64,000 nucleotides of DNA from Asaia krungthepensis NRIC 0535 (GCF_025995175.1 NZ_BAPV01000060.1:62001-126000), one strand, 5' to 3'. Numbered from the stretch's first letter, positions 7,531 to 17,417 are shown. Numbers and translations: made by a program. Notes: generated by a model from the letters alone, not told the origin.

Positions 7531-8442
7531 TCAGTGCTTCCGGAGGATCGAGGCTGGGGCTGCCTCGGGCTGTGCCGGAGCCGCCTGCGCGGCAGGACCG
7601 GGTCCCACCTGAGACGTCGTATCCTCATCGGCAGTCGTCGGCATCTTGCCAGATTTCGCCAGAACCTCGGGATCTACATCTTCGGCCGGGATGAACACGT
7701 GCGGCAGCACCTTGTTCAGGACCTTGGCGGTCTCTTCCGTGATATCCTGTCCGTCAACATGCAAGGCGACCTGCTCGCTGTGCAGGACAAGATTCATGCT
7801 GTGCGACGCAGCGACCTGACGCACAATCCGGACCAGTTCACGCTCGATCTGGTTGAGCGAGACGTTCGCTGCTTCCTGGATGATGCGCGCGCGATTGGCA
7901 AAATCACGCTGGGCATTGGCGCGACGCTCCTGAAGATGACGCTCGCGAAGCTGAATCTGCTCGGACGTCAGCGTACGGGCGCTTTCCTGCAGCTTCTGCT
8001 GCTCGGCGCGCCAGCCAGCCTGCTCCTTCTGCGCAGCCGCAGCGAGTTTATCGCGGCGCTCACCCAGAACGCGCTGCGCCTCGGCTGCAGCACTCGACAG
8101 ACGCATGACCGTCGGGATGCTGATCACACCAAGCAGGGCAGCCGGAGGCGGCGCGGCCTTGGGCAGGTCGGGCGAGTCGGGAATGGGCGGCTGCGGCAGA
8201 ACAGGCGGCGTCTCCGGCTGCTGCATGGGCTCGTCGGAATCCTGGGCCATAGGCTGGGCAACGGGAACACGACGGACCTGGCGCTGTGCCGGAGGGGGCG
8301 CGGGCTGGGCTGTCTTGGGAACGAACCAGCCCCCGTTACCCGAGGAGTTCTGAGCTGACTGCGCCTGGGCAAGGCTCGGCAGGCTGACGGAAGCGAGCAA
8401 TGCCGAAGCAGCCATGAAACGGGCTGCCGAGAAAATGGACAT
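7531..8442 (-). CDS. OmpH/Skp-family periplasmic chaperone with proline-rich extension
   Basis: Likely periplasmic chaperone for outer-membrane proteins. The 303-residue protein has a signal peptide (residues 1-27, ending SLAQAQ), a long Pro/Gln-rich low-complexity stretch to about residue 105, and the OmpH-like coiled-coil region (about 107-250) that starts VISIPTVMRLSSAAAEAQRV and is rich in Ala, Gln, Arg and Glu. A second low-complexity tail follows. Skp proteins are usually 160-200 residues, so this one is enlarged at both ends. Its position between bamA and lpxD is the classical skp position. The coiled coil may let it trimerise like Skp; the extensions could tether it or lengthen its reach. 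Confidence 0.85.
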   Translation of the reverse strand: MSIFSAARFMAASALLASVSLPSLAQAQSAQNSSGNGGWFVPKTAQPAPPPAQRQVRRVPVAQPMAQDSDEPMQQPETPPVLPQPPIPDSPDLPKAAPPPAALLGVISIPTVMRLSSAAAEAQRVLGERRDKLAAAAQKEQAGWRAEQQKLQESARTLTSEQIQLRERHLQERRANAQRDFANRARIIQEAANVSLNQIERELVRIVRQVAASHSMNLVLHSEQVALHVDGQDITEETAKVLNKVLPHVFIPAEDVDPEVLAKSGKMPTTADEDTTSQVGPGPAAQAAPAQPEAAPASILRKH

Positions 8443-8516
8443 GGAAACCTCTGTTCAAGACCGGGTGGTCATTGCACCCGGTGCCGGGGCAATGACGCGA
8501 GACGGTAAGGCTGAGA

Positions 8517-10955
8517 TCAGAATTGCTGACCGAAACCGAAGCGGATCGGATAGAGACGGTCGTTGCGCGATTTGCGGATAGGCACGGCGGCGTCGATATT
8601 CACGAGACCGAACGGGCTCTTCCAGGAAATACCCAGACCCGTGGTGACACGCGGGGTGAGCGTATCGCCTGTGACCGGGGTGTATCTGGATCCGTCGGTC
8701 GCCGCATTCGTATAGAGATGCTTGACGCGCAGTCCGGCAAGGCTACCGGCATCGACGAAGTAGCGGCCCGAAATACCGACATCCTCACCCATTGGCAGCG
8801 GGAAGTTCAACTGGGCAGACGCGGTGTAGATGAAGCGGCCACCGATCAGATCTTCCTGACCAGGCTGCGGGGTCGATGCATTGATATGGCCGGAACGCGG
8901 ACCCGCACCACCCTGAAGGAAGCCGCGCAGGTTCTCGCCACCGAGATAGAAGTTATCGATGATGCTGACATTGCTGCTCTTGGACCAGTCGCCCATATAG
9001 CCAGCGCCGCCCTTGAACTGCAGACCCCAGTCGTGATTGCCCGTGACCGAGTCCAGCGGCAGGTAATATTGTCCGTCAAACTTGGCACGCAGATATTTCA
9101 CGTCGCCACCCAGACCGGCAAAATCGCCACTCAGGTTCAGCACGTAGCCCTTGCGGGGCCGCATGCGATTATCGCGGCGATCATAGGTCAGGGTCGTGCT
9201 CAACTGGGAAAGCAGAGACCATCCGGCAGAATCCTGCACGTAGTACGACGGCACATACGCATAGCCATAACTTTCGATATCGCTCTGGCTGAAGATGTTG
9301 CCGACGCGACGATCGATCAGCGAGTAGCTCCAGGACTGCGAGAGGTAGTTGTTATAGGAGTACCCCATACGCAGCGTGGCGCCGTAACGACCTTCCTTAT
9401 AGGACTGATACGTCTGGTAATTGTTCTCGATGCCGAAAATATCGATACCGGCCACGATGTTGCGGTTGAGGAAGTAGGGATCCGTCAGCGAGAGATCGAC
9501 CTGCTTCTGGTAATAGGCAACCGTTCCGGAGATACCGGCATCCATGCCCGTACCAAGCAAGTTGTGCTGCTTGACCGAACCGTTACCAAGAATACCGACG
9601 TCGGTCGAGTAACCGCCACCCAGCGAGAATTCGCCGGTCGGCTTTTCGACCACGTTCGCCGACACGTTCACCTTGTCCGGCGCAGAGCCCTGTGTCTGGT
9701 CCACGGAAACCGTGCTGAAATAGCCGAGATCCTGCAGCGCGGCCTTGGAATACTTGCGATCGAACGGGGTGTACGGGTCGCCCTCGGCCATTGGCAAAGC
9801 GCGACGGATGACCTTGTCCTTCGTGACCGTGTTGCCGTTGATGTCGATGCGCTCGACATACACATGCGGCCCTTCATTCACATCGAACAACAGATCGACG
9901 ATGCGCTTCTCGGGGTTGCGAGCAATTTCGGAGCGCACCATGGCGAACGGATGTCCGGTCGCCTGCAGGCGCTCCTGCATACCGGTCACGTTGTTCTGAA
10001 TTGCCGTGCCGTCGTACCACTGATGGGGGAACAGATCGATGTACTGCTTGAGATCCTTCGCCTCGACATGACGCAGGCTCGAACGCACATCCATCTTCCC
10101 GATGCGATAGCGCGGGCCCTCATCGACGGTGAAGGTAATGATGAAATTCTTGCGATCAGGGGACAATTCGCCCGTCGCATTGATCATGTGGAAATCCACA
10201 TAACCGTTATGCAGATAGAAGCGACGCAGCAGCTCGGCATCGTACTTCACGCGCTCGGGGTTGTATTCATCCGAGGAGGAGAAGAAGCGATACCACTCCG
10301 TCTCCTTCGAGGAGATAACAGAGGCAAGGCGCGCTTCGCTGAACGCCTTGTTGCCGACGAAAACGACCTTGTTGATCAGCGTCTGGCGCGCTTCGTTGAT
10401 CTTGAAGATCACATCGACGCGGTTATGGGACAATTTGATGATCTGCGGCGTTACCGTTGCGCCAAAGCGCGCCTTGGAGGCGTAGAGATCGAGCAGTTTC
10501 TGGCGATCGGCGGCGGCAGCCTGCGACGAGAAGACCGCACGCGGGCGCATGCTGATTTCCTTGCGCAGATCCTCGTCCTTGACCGCATGATTGCCCTCGA
10601 AGGCAATGCGGTTGACGATCGGGTTCTCCACCAGGTCGACCACGAGGGTGCTGCCCGAGCGACGCAGCGTCACATCCTTGAACAGGCCGGTCGCGTAGAG
10701 GGTCTTCAGAGAGCGATCGAGATCGTCCTGGTTGAACCGGTCACCGGGCTGCACCACCATATAGGAGAGCACGGTGCTGGTCTCGATGCGCGTATTGCCC
10801 TTCACATCGATCGCCTCGATCGCCTGGCCTGTGCCGGGACGCTGCTCGGCGGCATGATGATGAGACGGACGGCGGGTTTTCTGCGCCTCGGCCTGCCCTG
10901 AACAAACAGGAAGCATGCAGACCGAAGCAAGGAGAACGAGACGTTTACCTGACAA
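8517..10955 (-). CDS. bamA: Outer membrane protein assembly factor BamA
   Basis: Core of the BAM complex, which folds beta-barrel proteins into the outer membrane. The 812-residue product has a signal peptide, a His-rich linker, five POTRA domains (residues about 45-450; the first begins IEAIDVKGNTRIETSTV) and a C-terminal 16-strand barrel that ends in a phenylalanine (RFGFGQQF). The start is a TTG at 10955 with AAGGA nine bases upstream; it supplies the positively charged beginning of the signal peptide, and no ATG lies close enough to replace it. The order rseP-bamA-ompH-lpxD is conserved in alphaproteobacteria. Confidence 0.97.
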   Translation of the reverse strand: MSGKRLVLLASVCMLPVCSGQAEAQKTRRPSHHHAAEQRPGTGQAIEAIDVKGNTRIETSTVLSYMVVQPGDRFNQDDLDRSLKTLYATGLFKDVTLRRSGSTLVVDLVENPIVNRIAFEGNHAVKDEDLRKEISMRPRAVFSSQAAAADRQKLLDLYASKARFGATVTPQIIKLSHNRVDVIFKINEARQTLINKVVFVGNKAFSEARLASVISSKETEWYRFFSSSDEYNPERVKYDAELLRRFYLHNGYVDFHMINATGELSPDRKNFIITFTVDEGPRYRIGKMDVRSSLRHVEAKDLKQYIDLFPHQWYDGTAIQNNVTGMQERLQATGHPFAMVRSEIARNPEKRIVDLLFDVNEGPHVYVERIDINGNTVTKDKVIRRALPMAEGDPYTPFDRKYSKAALQDLGYFSTVSVDQTQGSAPDKVNVSANVVEKPTGEFSLGGGYSTDVGILGNGSVKQHNLLGTGMDAGISGTVAYYQKQVDLSLTDPYFLNRNIVAGIDIFGIENNYQTYQSYKEGRYGATLRMGYSYNNYLSQSWSYSLIDRRVGNIFSQSDIESYGYAYVPSYYVQDSAGWSLLSQLSTTLTYDRRDNRMRPRKGYVLNLSGDFAGLGGDVKYLRAKFDGQYYLPLDSVTGNHDWGLQFKGGAGYMGDWSKSSNVSIIDNFYLGGENLRGFLQGGAGPRSGHINASTPQPGQEDLIGGRFIYTASAQLNFPLPMGEDVGISGRYFVDAGSLAGLRVKHLYTNAATDGSRYTPVTGDTLTPRVTTGLGISWKSPFGLVNIDAAVPIRKSRNDRLYPIRFGFGQQF

Positions 10956-11149
10956 GACGGACGTTCCTTAACTTCATCAACCCGACGTGAAGGTTTATTT
11001 CAGACAATTTAAATTTGCGCAACGAAGCCACGGCCTCTGATCTCGCATATCCAGATCGGACGTATCCGACTTATGCCCTCTGAGGCAAGCGCCCCGCCTC
11101 ATGAAGTGTCGTAACACTCTGTGTCAAAGGGCGGGGAGAACGGCGGTTT

Positions 11150-12235
11150 TCAGTGGAAAAGACCGAGATTGGAAAGATCGTTGAAGGTCGAGAACAGGAA
11201 CAGCGCCGCAATAATCGCAAAGCCTGCCTGGTAGCTGACCTCCTGTACGCGCCGTGACACCGGCTTGCCACGCACGGCCTCGGCTACATAAAAAACGAGG
11301 CGGCCACCATCGAGCAGAGGAATCGGAAATAGGTTGATCAGCCCCAGATTGATCGACAGCAGCGCCATGAAAGAAAGAATGCTCGCAAAGCCGTAATGGG
11401 CCACCTGACCCGAAAGCTGGGCAATCCTGATCGTCCCCCCCAGTTCCTTGGCGCTCCGATGGCCGGTGAGGATCTGCCACACACCCTGCAGAGTCTGAAC
11501 CGACACCGTCCATGTCTCGTGCAGGCCCGCCGTCACAGCGTAACCAAAGCCCATGGGCTTGCCCGGCACAAGTTCGGCCATCACCCCAATACTCCCTGTA
11601 TCGGGCGCACCATTCTTGCCTGCCACGCGGTCCAGCGTGATCGGCAGGCTCAAATCCTTGTCACCTCGTTTGATACCGAGCGTTGTATGTTCGCCCGGCA
11701 TTTTCACCGCATGCGCCTGGATATCCGCGAAATTGAAGACATCCAGCGTTCCGAGGCGGGTGATGACATCGCCCTTCTGCAATCCGGCACGTTCGGCGGC
11801 GCTATGGGGAGCGACCTGGGCGATCTCGTTCTTCAGCTCTGGCTTGCCCACAGAGACGTAGAGCACGGTGAAAAGCAGGATGGCGAAAATGAAATTGAAA
11901 ACCGGCCCCATGACAATGACCAGCATGCGCGAGCCGACCGGCTTGTCATGGAAGGTCTGACCCGGCACCCATGCCGCCTTCTGCTCGGCTGTTGCGTCCT
12001 CCGGGTCCTCGAAGCCATGCGGCTTGACGTAGCCTCCCAGCGGGATCGCCGCCACGCGCCACTCTGTACCCGTGCGATCATGCCAGCGATAAAGCGCGGG
12101 GCCGAACCCGATGGAAAAAGTATCAACCTTCACCCCGCGCCAGCGCGCCGCGAGGTAATGCCCCATCTCATGCACAAAAACGAGCACGCCGAGAATAAGG
12201 GCGAAGGCCAGAATCGTCACCGCAAACTCATGCAT
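11150..12235 (-). CDS. rseP: Site-2 zinc metalloprotease RseP
   Basis: Intramembrane protease of the S2P family that cleaves anti-sigma factors and leftover signal peptides in the inner membrane. The HEMGH zinc motif is at residues 22-26, in the first membrane segment, and the third zinc ligand is in the LLDGGR motif near residue 300. One PDZ domain (about 110-200, containing AGLQKGDVITRLG) faces the periplasm. The chosen ATG at 12235 has GGAGA six bases upstream and gives 361 residues; it overlaps the end of dxr by eight bases. A gap of 194 bases separates it from bamA downstream. Confidence 0.96.
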   Translation of the reverse strand: MHEFAVTILAFALILGVLVFVHEMGHYLAARWRGVKVDTFSIGFGPALYRWHDRTGTEWRVAAIPLGGYVKPHGFEDPEDATAEQKAAWVPGQTFHDKPVGSRMLVIVMGPVFNFIFAILLFTVLYVSVGKPELKNEIAQVAPHSAAERAGLQKGDVITRLGTLDVFNFADIQAHAVKMPGEHTTLGIKRGDKDLSLPITLDRVAGKNGAPDTGSIGVMAELVPGKPMGFGYAVTAGLHETWTVSVQTLQGVWQILTGHRSAKELGGTIRIAQLSGQVAHYGFASILSFMALLSINLGLINLFPIPLLDGGRLVFYVAEAVRGKPVSRRVQEVSYQAGFAIIAALFLFSTFNDLSNLGLFH

Positions 12236-13430
12236 GAAGCGTCTCCGCACCGTTCAGTGAATTGCTACGCTCACGCGAGACGAAGACCTCCGCCACACGA
12301 CGCGCTTCCCGGTCCCAGTGCAACACATCGTCGAGCGTATCGAGGGACGGTGCGCCCAGCTTCTCCATGGCATAGGCGATGGTGTCACCAATGCCGAGAA
12401 AGCCGATGCGTCTGTTGAGGAAGGCCTCGACCGCGATCTCATTGGCCGCCGAGAAGATTGTGGGCGACGCCGCCCCTGCACAAAGTGCCTCGCGCGCGAG
12501 ACGCAGCGCCGGGAAACGGACCTCATCAGGCGCTTCGAAATCAAGGCGGGCGAGACTGGCCAGATCGAGACGCGGCGAATTGGTCTGCATACGGTCGGGC
12601 CAGGCCAGTGTGCTTGCAATCGGGACACGCATATCGGGTGCGCCAAGCTGTGCGATCAGGCTGCCATCGCGAAACTGGACAAGGCCATGAACCGCAGATT
12701 GCGGGTGCACCAGCACGTCGATCCGGTCATTCGTCAGCCCGAAGATGCGGGCAGCCTCGATCACTTCGAGCCCCTTATTGGCCATCGACGCAGAGTCGAT
12801 GGTGATCTTGGCGCCCATGCTCCATGTGGGATGTTTGAGCGCATGTTCCGGCGTCGCGGCCCGCATGGTCTCGATCGAGGCGCAGCGGAAGGGGCCGCCC
12901 GAAGCCGTGAGAATGATCTTCTCGACGCTCTCGATGGGACTGCCGGTCAGGCTCTGAAAAATCGCGTTATGCTCTGAGTCCACCGGCAGAAGCGTGGCCC
13001 CGGCGGCAGCAACCTCGCGCAGCATGACGTCGCCAGCGCTGACCAGAGCCTCCTTGTTGGCAAGGGCAATCGACCGCCCGTTGCGCGTGGCGGCCAGTGT
13101 CGGTTCCAGCCCGGCTGCCCCGGTAATGGCGGCCATGGTCCAGTCCGCTTCCATGGCGGCGGCCTCGATCACAGCCTGACGACCGCCTGCAACGCGCACG
13201 TCACTGCCCTTCAGACGCTCCGTGAGCTCCGGGAGCAGGGATTCGTCATTGATCACAGCCAGTTCGGCGCGGAGAGACAATGCCTGCTCAGCCAGAAGCG
13301 CCACGTTGCGCCCCCCGACAAGTGCGCGGGTCTGGAAGCGATCGGGCTCGGCGAGCAGGAGATCGATCGTCGAGCAGCCAATACTGCCGGTGCTGCCGAG
13401 AACGGTGATGCTGCGCTTAGAAGAAGCCAT
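12228..13430 (-). CDS. dxr: 1-deoxy-D-xylulose-5-phosphate reductoisomerase
   Basis: Second enzyme of the methylerythritol phosphate pathway, making the isoprenoid precursors that feed UppS in this operon. The 400-residue protein starts with the NADPH fold GSTGSIG (about residues 9-15) and has the family motifs ANKEALVSAG, VDSEHNAIFQ and TASGGPFR, followed by the C-terminal helical domain. The ATG at 13430 lies directly before the Rossmann motif; the frame is open further upstream to 13616 but that part overlaps cdsA and shows no homology. It overlaps rseP by eight bases. Confidence 0.97.
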   Translation of the reverse strand: MASSKRSITVLGSTGSIGCSTIDLLLAEPDRFQTRALVGGRNVALLAEQALSLRAELAVINDESLLPELTERLKGSDVRVAGGRQAVIEAAAMEADWTMAAITGAAGLEPTLAATRNGRSIALANKEALVSAGDVMLREVAAAGATLLPVDSEHNAIFQSLTGSPIESVEKIILTASGGPFRCASIETMRAATPEHALKHPTWSMGAKITIDSASMANKGLEVIEAARIFGLTNDRIDVLVHPQSAVHGLVQFRDGSLIAQLGAPDMRVPIASTLAWPDRMQTNSPRLDLASLARLDFEAPDEVRFPALRLAREALCAGAASPTIFSAANEIAVEAFLNRRIGFLGIGDTIAYAMEKLGAPSLDTLDDVLHWDREARRVAEVFVSRERSNSLNGAETLHA

Positions 13431-13467
13431 GATCCCAGGATACTCCAGATCAATGCGATATTGCAGA

Positions 13468-14319
13468 TTACGATGAAACGATGAAATGGCGGAAGGCGGA
13501 CCAGAGCGCGAAAGGGGTCGCCTTCCAGAATACCTGTCCGGGAACGGCAAGCGACACGAGCGCGGCAAGAGGGGCCGCGGCCAGCAGCCCATCGAGCCGG
13601 TCCAGCAATCCGCCATGACCGGGGATCAGTTTGCCCGAATCCTTGATCCCTACGCGACGCTTGGCCGCACTTTCAGCAAGGTCTCCGGACTGGGCGGCGC
13701 AACCGAGGATCATTCCCCAGATGAGCCCGCCAAGCATTCCCGCGCCTTGACCGCACCAGGCAACCAGAAGTCCAGCCAGACCGGCGAAGACCAGCCCTCC
13801 CAGAGCCCCTGACAGTGTCTTGCCGGGCGAGATACGGGGCGCCAACTTCGGACCGCCGAAGATACGTCCGCTGATATAGGCCCCGCTATCGCTGGCAATG
13901 ACGACCGCCACGATAAAGAGGACAGCCAGAGCCCCGTGTTCGGGCAAGCGCAGCCATAGCAGCGAAAGACCACCGAGCGACGCAACAGCCACACCGAGCC
14001 ACTGTGCCAGCCCGAAGAGTGCTGCTGCGGGGATAAGCCCCAGAGCAATGCGCCAATCGCCCTTCATGGCGCAGACCAGCCCGATCACGGGCCAGGAAAG
14101 CAGAAGCCAGCCACGCCAGGACCGCCCTGCCCCGCTGAAGGAAACTCCCGCCATCGCCATGGCTTCCCAGACCAGACCGGCACTGACCAGAAGAAGCATG
14201 ATGCGATAAGGCACTCCGCCCATCGCGATGCAGAATACCGCCACCGGGACGATGACGGCTGCCGAGATCAGCCGCAATCTCAGGTCCGACCAGCGCGGAT
14301 TGGCCGTTTTCGTCGTCAC
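13468..14319 (-). CDS. cdsA: Phosphatidate cytidylyltransferase
   Basis: Makes CDP-diacylglycerol from phosphatidic acid and CTP in the inner membrane, the branch point of phospholipid synthesis. The 283-residue product has about eight hydrophobic segments and the CdsA signature near the C-terminus (KRRVGIKDSGKLIPGHGG, then LDRLDG), including the Asp pair that binds metal. The start is a GTG at 14319, overlapping the uppS stop as GTGA. The gene lies in the conserved uppS-cdsA-dxr order. Confidence 0.96.
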   Translation of the reverse strand: MTTKTANPRWSDLRLRLISAAVIVPVAVFCIAMGGVPYRIMLLLVSAGLVWEAMAMAGVSFSGAGRSWRGWLLLSWPVIGLVCAMKGDWRIALGLIPAAALFGLAQWLGVAVASLGGLSLLWLRLPEHGALAVLFIVAVVIASDSGAYISGRIFGGPKLAPRISPGKTLSGALGGLVFAGLAGLLVAWCGQGAGMLGGLIWGMILGCAAQSGDLAESAAKRRVGIKDSGKLIPGHGGLLDRLDGLLAAAPLAALVSLAVPGQVFWKATPFALWSAFRHFIVSS

Positions 14320-15092
14320 AGAGCGCCATCCGGAGCGAGACGCTTGCCGAAACGACGCTCACGACGCGCGAAATCGGCCATCAGGGCGTCGAAATGGCTC
14401 TCATCGAAATCAGGCCACATGACATCCAGAAAAGCGAGTTCCGCATAGGCCGATTCCCAGAGAAGGAAATTGGACAGACGACGTTCGCCGCTCGTGCGGA
14501 CAATCAGATCGGGATCGGGAAAGGAGGAGGTCTGCAAAAACGCGCCAAAATCCTCTTCTCGCATGGCTTCCGGCTCGATCTCGCCACGCAGGACTGCTGC
14601 GGCCAGACGCTTGGCCGCACCGAGCATGTCACTGCGCGCGCCATAGGACAGCGCAAGGATCATCGTGAGGCGAGTATTGCGCGCGGTCAAAAGACGCGCG
14701 CGCTCGATTTCGGCACGTAAGCCTGCGTCAAAACGGCTCAGGTCACCGATGAAGTCCAGCCTCACATTCTGTTCGTGCAGTTCTGCGACCTTGTGCCGGA
14801 GATAGAAGCGCAGCAGTGAGGTCAGGTCGGAAACTTCCTCAGCCGTGCGATTCCAGTTTTCCGAGGAAAACGCATAAAGCGTCAGATAACGCACACCCGC
14901 CGCGATAGCCGCCTTCACGCAGCGGCGTACCGCCTCGGCTCCGGCGCGATGACCTGCCATGACAGGCTTGCCACGTGCCCGCGCCCAGCGGCCATTGCCA
15001 TCCATGATCACCGCCACATGACGTGGCATGGCAGCAAGATCGGGTGCGGCCGCTGGTGAAGTGTGAGCGCGTGAGGAAGACACTGACGTCAA
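14316..15092 (-). CDS. uppS: Isoprenyl transferase (undecaprenyl diphosphate synthase)
   Basis: Cis-prenyltransferase that builds undecaprenyl diphosphate, the carrier lipid for peptidoglycan and other wall polymers. The conserved beginning of the domain is clear, IMDGNGRWARARG then AGHRAGAEAVRR, with the catalytic Asp in MDGNGRW, and the C-terminal block DLIVRTSGERRLSNFLLW is also present. Translation probably starts at the TTG at 15092, immediately after the frr stop; the next possible start is an ATG at 15029, at MPRHVAVIMDG. From the TTG the protein has 258 residues with an unconserved 21-residue leader. Confidence 0.95.
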   Translation of the reverse strand: MTSVSSSRAHTSPAAAPDLAAMPRHVAVIMDGNGRWARARGKPVMAGHRAGAEAVRRCVKAAIAAGVRYLTLYAFSSENWNRTAEEVSDLTSLLRFYLRHKVAELHEQNVRLDFIGDLSRFDAGLRAEIERARLLTARNTRLTMILALSYGARSDMLGAAKRLAAAVLRGEIEPEAMREEDFGAFLQTSSFPDPDLIVRTSGERRLSNFLLWESAYAELAFLDVMWPDFDESHFDALMADFARRERRFGKRLAPDGAL

Positions 15093-15659
15093 TCAGACCT
15101 GCTTGATCTCGCGTTCCTTGTCCGCGAGCATATCGTCTACCTTCTTGACGTATTGATCCGTTAGTTTCTGAACGCCTTCGGACCACACTTTCATGTCGTC
15201 CTGGCTGATCTCGCTCTTCTTTTCGTGGGTCTTGATCTGATCCATGCCATCGCGACGCACATTGCGCACGGCAATCTTGCCGTTCTCGGCGTAGCGCCCA
15301 GCGGCGCGTGCCAGTTCGTTGCGGCGCTCTTCCGTCAGCTGGGGGATCGGCACACGCACCGTCTGTCCATCTGCGGCAGGATTGAGCCCAAGACCAGCAT
15401 CGCGAATAGCGCGTTCAACGGCACCCACCAGCCCACGATCCCAGACCGAAACCGTCAGCATGCGGGCTTCGGGTACAGCAATGGAACCTACCTGGGTCAG
15501 GGGTACTTCGCTGCCATAAGCCTCGACGCGAACCGGTTCCAGCAGATTCGGGCTGGCGCGGCCGGAGCGCAGGCCGGACAGGTCACGGCGAAGGCTCTCG
15601 ATAGCCCCGTCCATGCGGCGCGTCAGGTCTTCGAGCAGGTCATTCAGCTCAGCAGGCAT
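15093..15659 (-). CDS. frr: Ribosome recycling factor
   Basis: Works with EF-G to split post-termination ribosomes. The 188-residue protein shows the whole family pattern: an N-terminal long helix, [19 protein letters not shown], then [16 protein letters not shown], and a C-terminal three-helix-bundle segment ending in [12 protein letters not shown]. The ATG at 15659 (MPAELNDLL) fits the family start; an upstream in-frame ATG at 15674 adds only five residues. It follows pyrH by 50 bases in the standard pyrH-frr order. Confidence 0.97.
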   Translation of the reverse strand: MPAELNDLLEDLTRRMDGAIESLRRDLSGLRSGRASPNLLEPVRVEAYGSEVPLTQVGSIAVPEARMLTVSVWDRGLVGAVERAIRDAGLGLNPAADGQTVRVPIPQLTEERRNELARAAGRYAENGKIAVRNVRRDGMDQIKTHEKKSEISQDDMKVWSEGVQKLTDQYVKKVDDMLADKEREIKQV

Positions 15660-15709
15660 TGGTCTCTCCTTCACGAAGTCTCAGATTGGAGGTGTCGGTT
15701 ACGGGCGGA

Positions 15710-16438
15710 TCAGGCCGCTTCGATAATCCGGGTAAAGCGGCCTTCGCCGCGCATGACGCTGGCGAACGCGCCCGGCGCGTGAATATTGAAGACGATGATC
15801 GGCAGACGGTTCTCACGGGCCAGCGAAATGGCTGTAGCATCCATCACGTTCAGATCGCGTGAGAGCACGTCCATGTAGGACAGCTCGTCATAGCGTTCGG
15901 CATCGGGAACACGGCGCGGATCGGCCGAATAAACACCATCGACCTGCGTGCCCTTGAGCAGCACATCGCATTCCATTTCGTTGGCACGCAGGGCGGCGGC
16001 TGTGTCGGTGGTGAAGAACGGATTGCCGGTACCCGCCGCAAAAATCACGACGCGGTTCTTCTCCATGTGCCGCACCGCGCGGCGGCGGATGTAGGGCTCG
16101 GCAATCGACGACATCTGAATGGCGGACATGACGCGTGTGTCGATCCCGGCGCGCTCCAGTGCATTCTGCATCATGAGGGCATTGATGACCGTGGCGAGCA
16201 TCCCGGCATAATCGCCCTGCGCACGATCCATTCCCTTGGCCGCTGCGGCAACGCCACGGAAGATGTTTCCACCGCCGATCACCAGACAGACCTGAACGCC
16301 ACTGCGCGACACTGCCGCTACATCGCTGGCGATGGCCTCAACCATCTGCGGTTCGATACCAAAGGAGCCCTTGCCCATCAGGGCCTCGCCCGAAACCTTG
16401 AGAAGAACGCGCTTGTAGCGTGCAGAAGTTTCGGTCAT
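15710..16438 (-). CDS. pyrH: Uridylate kinase
   Basis: Hexameric UMP kinase of pyrimidine nucleotide synthesis. The 242-residue protein has the amino-acid-kinase fold with KVSGEALMG near residue 14, the GGGNIFRG motif near 55, and the late blocks [16 protein letters not shown] and [15 protein letters not shown]. It normally follows rpsB and tsf in alphaproteobacteria, but here its upstream neighbour is era, 88 bases away. The rest of the downstream order (frr, uppS, cdsA) is the usual one. Confidence 0.97.
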   Translation of the reverse strand: MTETSARYKRVLLKVSGEALMGKGSFGIEPQMVEAIASDVAAVSRSGVQVCLVIGGGNIFRGVAAAAKGMDRAQGDYAGMLATVINALMMQNALERAGIDTRVMSAIQMSSIAEPYIRRRAVRHMEKNRVVIFAAGTGNPFFTTDTAAALRANEMECDVLLKGTQVDGVYSADPRRVPDAERYDELSYMDVLSRDLNVMDATAISLARENRLPIIVFNIHAPGAFASVMRGEGRFTRIIEAA

Positions 16439-16526
16439 CGCATCCTCTATTCACAACAGCCCGGTCAAGGCCAAGTCAGAACCCGCGCCTCTCTTATAGG
16501 GCGCGGCTTGTCCCCACAAGAACTTC

Positions 16527-17417
16527 TCAGGCGTCGTCCAGCCCGATCGCCCGCAGTCTGGCCTTTTCCTCATCCCAGCCCGCGCGCTCACGCACGTTCA
16601 GGAACAGATGGCACGGACGCTCGAGCAGTCGTCCCAGATCGAGGCGGGCCCGCTCGCCGATACTGCGTATCTTGCGCCCCCCCTCACCGATCAGGATCGC
16701 CTTATGGCCGGGACGGGAAACATAGATCGTGGCATCGATCCGCACAGAACCATCCGGCCTTTCCTTGAAACTCTCGGTCTCCACGGTTGCCTGGTATGGA
16801 ATTTCCTCGTGGGTCTGCATGAAGATCTGCTCACGGACGAGTTCGGCCGCGAGGAGCCGATCCGGCAGATCGGTCAGATCGTCCTCAGGATAGAGATAGG
16901 GTCCCTCTGGCAATTCGGCCGCGAGATGATCGAGCAGATCCTCGACGCCATCGCCCGACCGCGCACTGAGCATGAACACATGTTCGACAGAAAGCTGCTC
17001 GGTGATCGCCTTCGTGAGCGGCAGGAGTTGCTGGGCGCTGACCAGATCCGTCTTGTTCAGCACCAGCCAGACCCGGCGCTTCTGTTTGGCCAGAGTGTCG
17101 ATGACCGACTGAGCCTCCTCACGTATGCCTGCCTTGGCGTCGATCAGAAGGAGCGAAATATCCGCGTCCTGAGAGCCGGTCCAGGCTGCTGCCACCATGG
17201 CGCGGTCGAGCTTGCGTCGCGGCTTGAAAATGCCCGGCGTGTCGACAAGCAGAATCTGGCTGGTCTGACGCATGAGAATGCCAAGCACACGAAAGCGTGT
17301 CGTCTGCGCCTTGGGACTCACGATCGAGAGTTTGGCACCCGTCATCCGGTTGATGAGAGTGGATTTTCCGGCATTCGGCGCCCCAACCAGGGCGACGAAA
17401 CCACAACGTGTCGTCAT
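16527..17417 (-). CDS. era: GTPase Era
   Basis: GTP-binding protein for 16S rRNA maturation and 30S assembly. The 296-residue product has the P-loop GAPNAGKST at about residues 12-20, the G2 region KAQTTRFRVLG, the G3 motif DTPG, the G4 motif NKTD, and a C-terminal KH domain with the RNA-binding element IGEGGRKIRSIGERAR. It overlaps the rnc stop by four bases (ATGA), the classical rnc-era coupling. In many relatives recO follows; here pyrH does. Confidence 0.97.
   Translation of the reverse strand: MTTRCGFVALVGAPNAGKSTLINRMTGAKLSIVSPKAQTTRFRVLGILMRQTSQILLVDTPGIFKPRRKLDRAMVAAAWTGSQDADISLLLIDAKAGIREEAQSVIDTLAKQKRRVWLVLNKTDLVSAQQLLPLTKAITEQLSVEHVFMLSARSGDGVEDLLDHLAAELPEGPYLYPEDDLTDLPDRLLAAELVREQIFMQTHEEIPYQATVETESFKERPDGSVRIDATIYVSRPGHKAILIGEGGRKIRSIGERARLDLGRLLERPCHLFLNVRERAGWDEEKARLRAIGLDDA

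Noticed and set aside
8523-10901. Open frame of about 790 codons antisense to bamA
   Set aside because: It lies fully inside bamA on the other strand, has no recognisable domain and an odd Arg/His/Asp-rich composition. Long antisense frames are expected from GC-rich codon bias.
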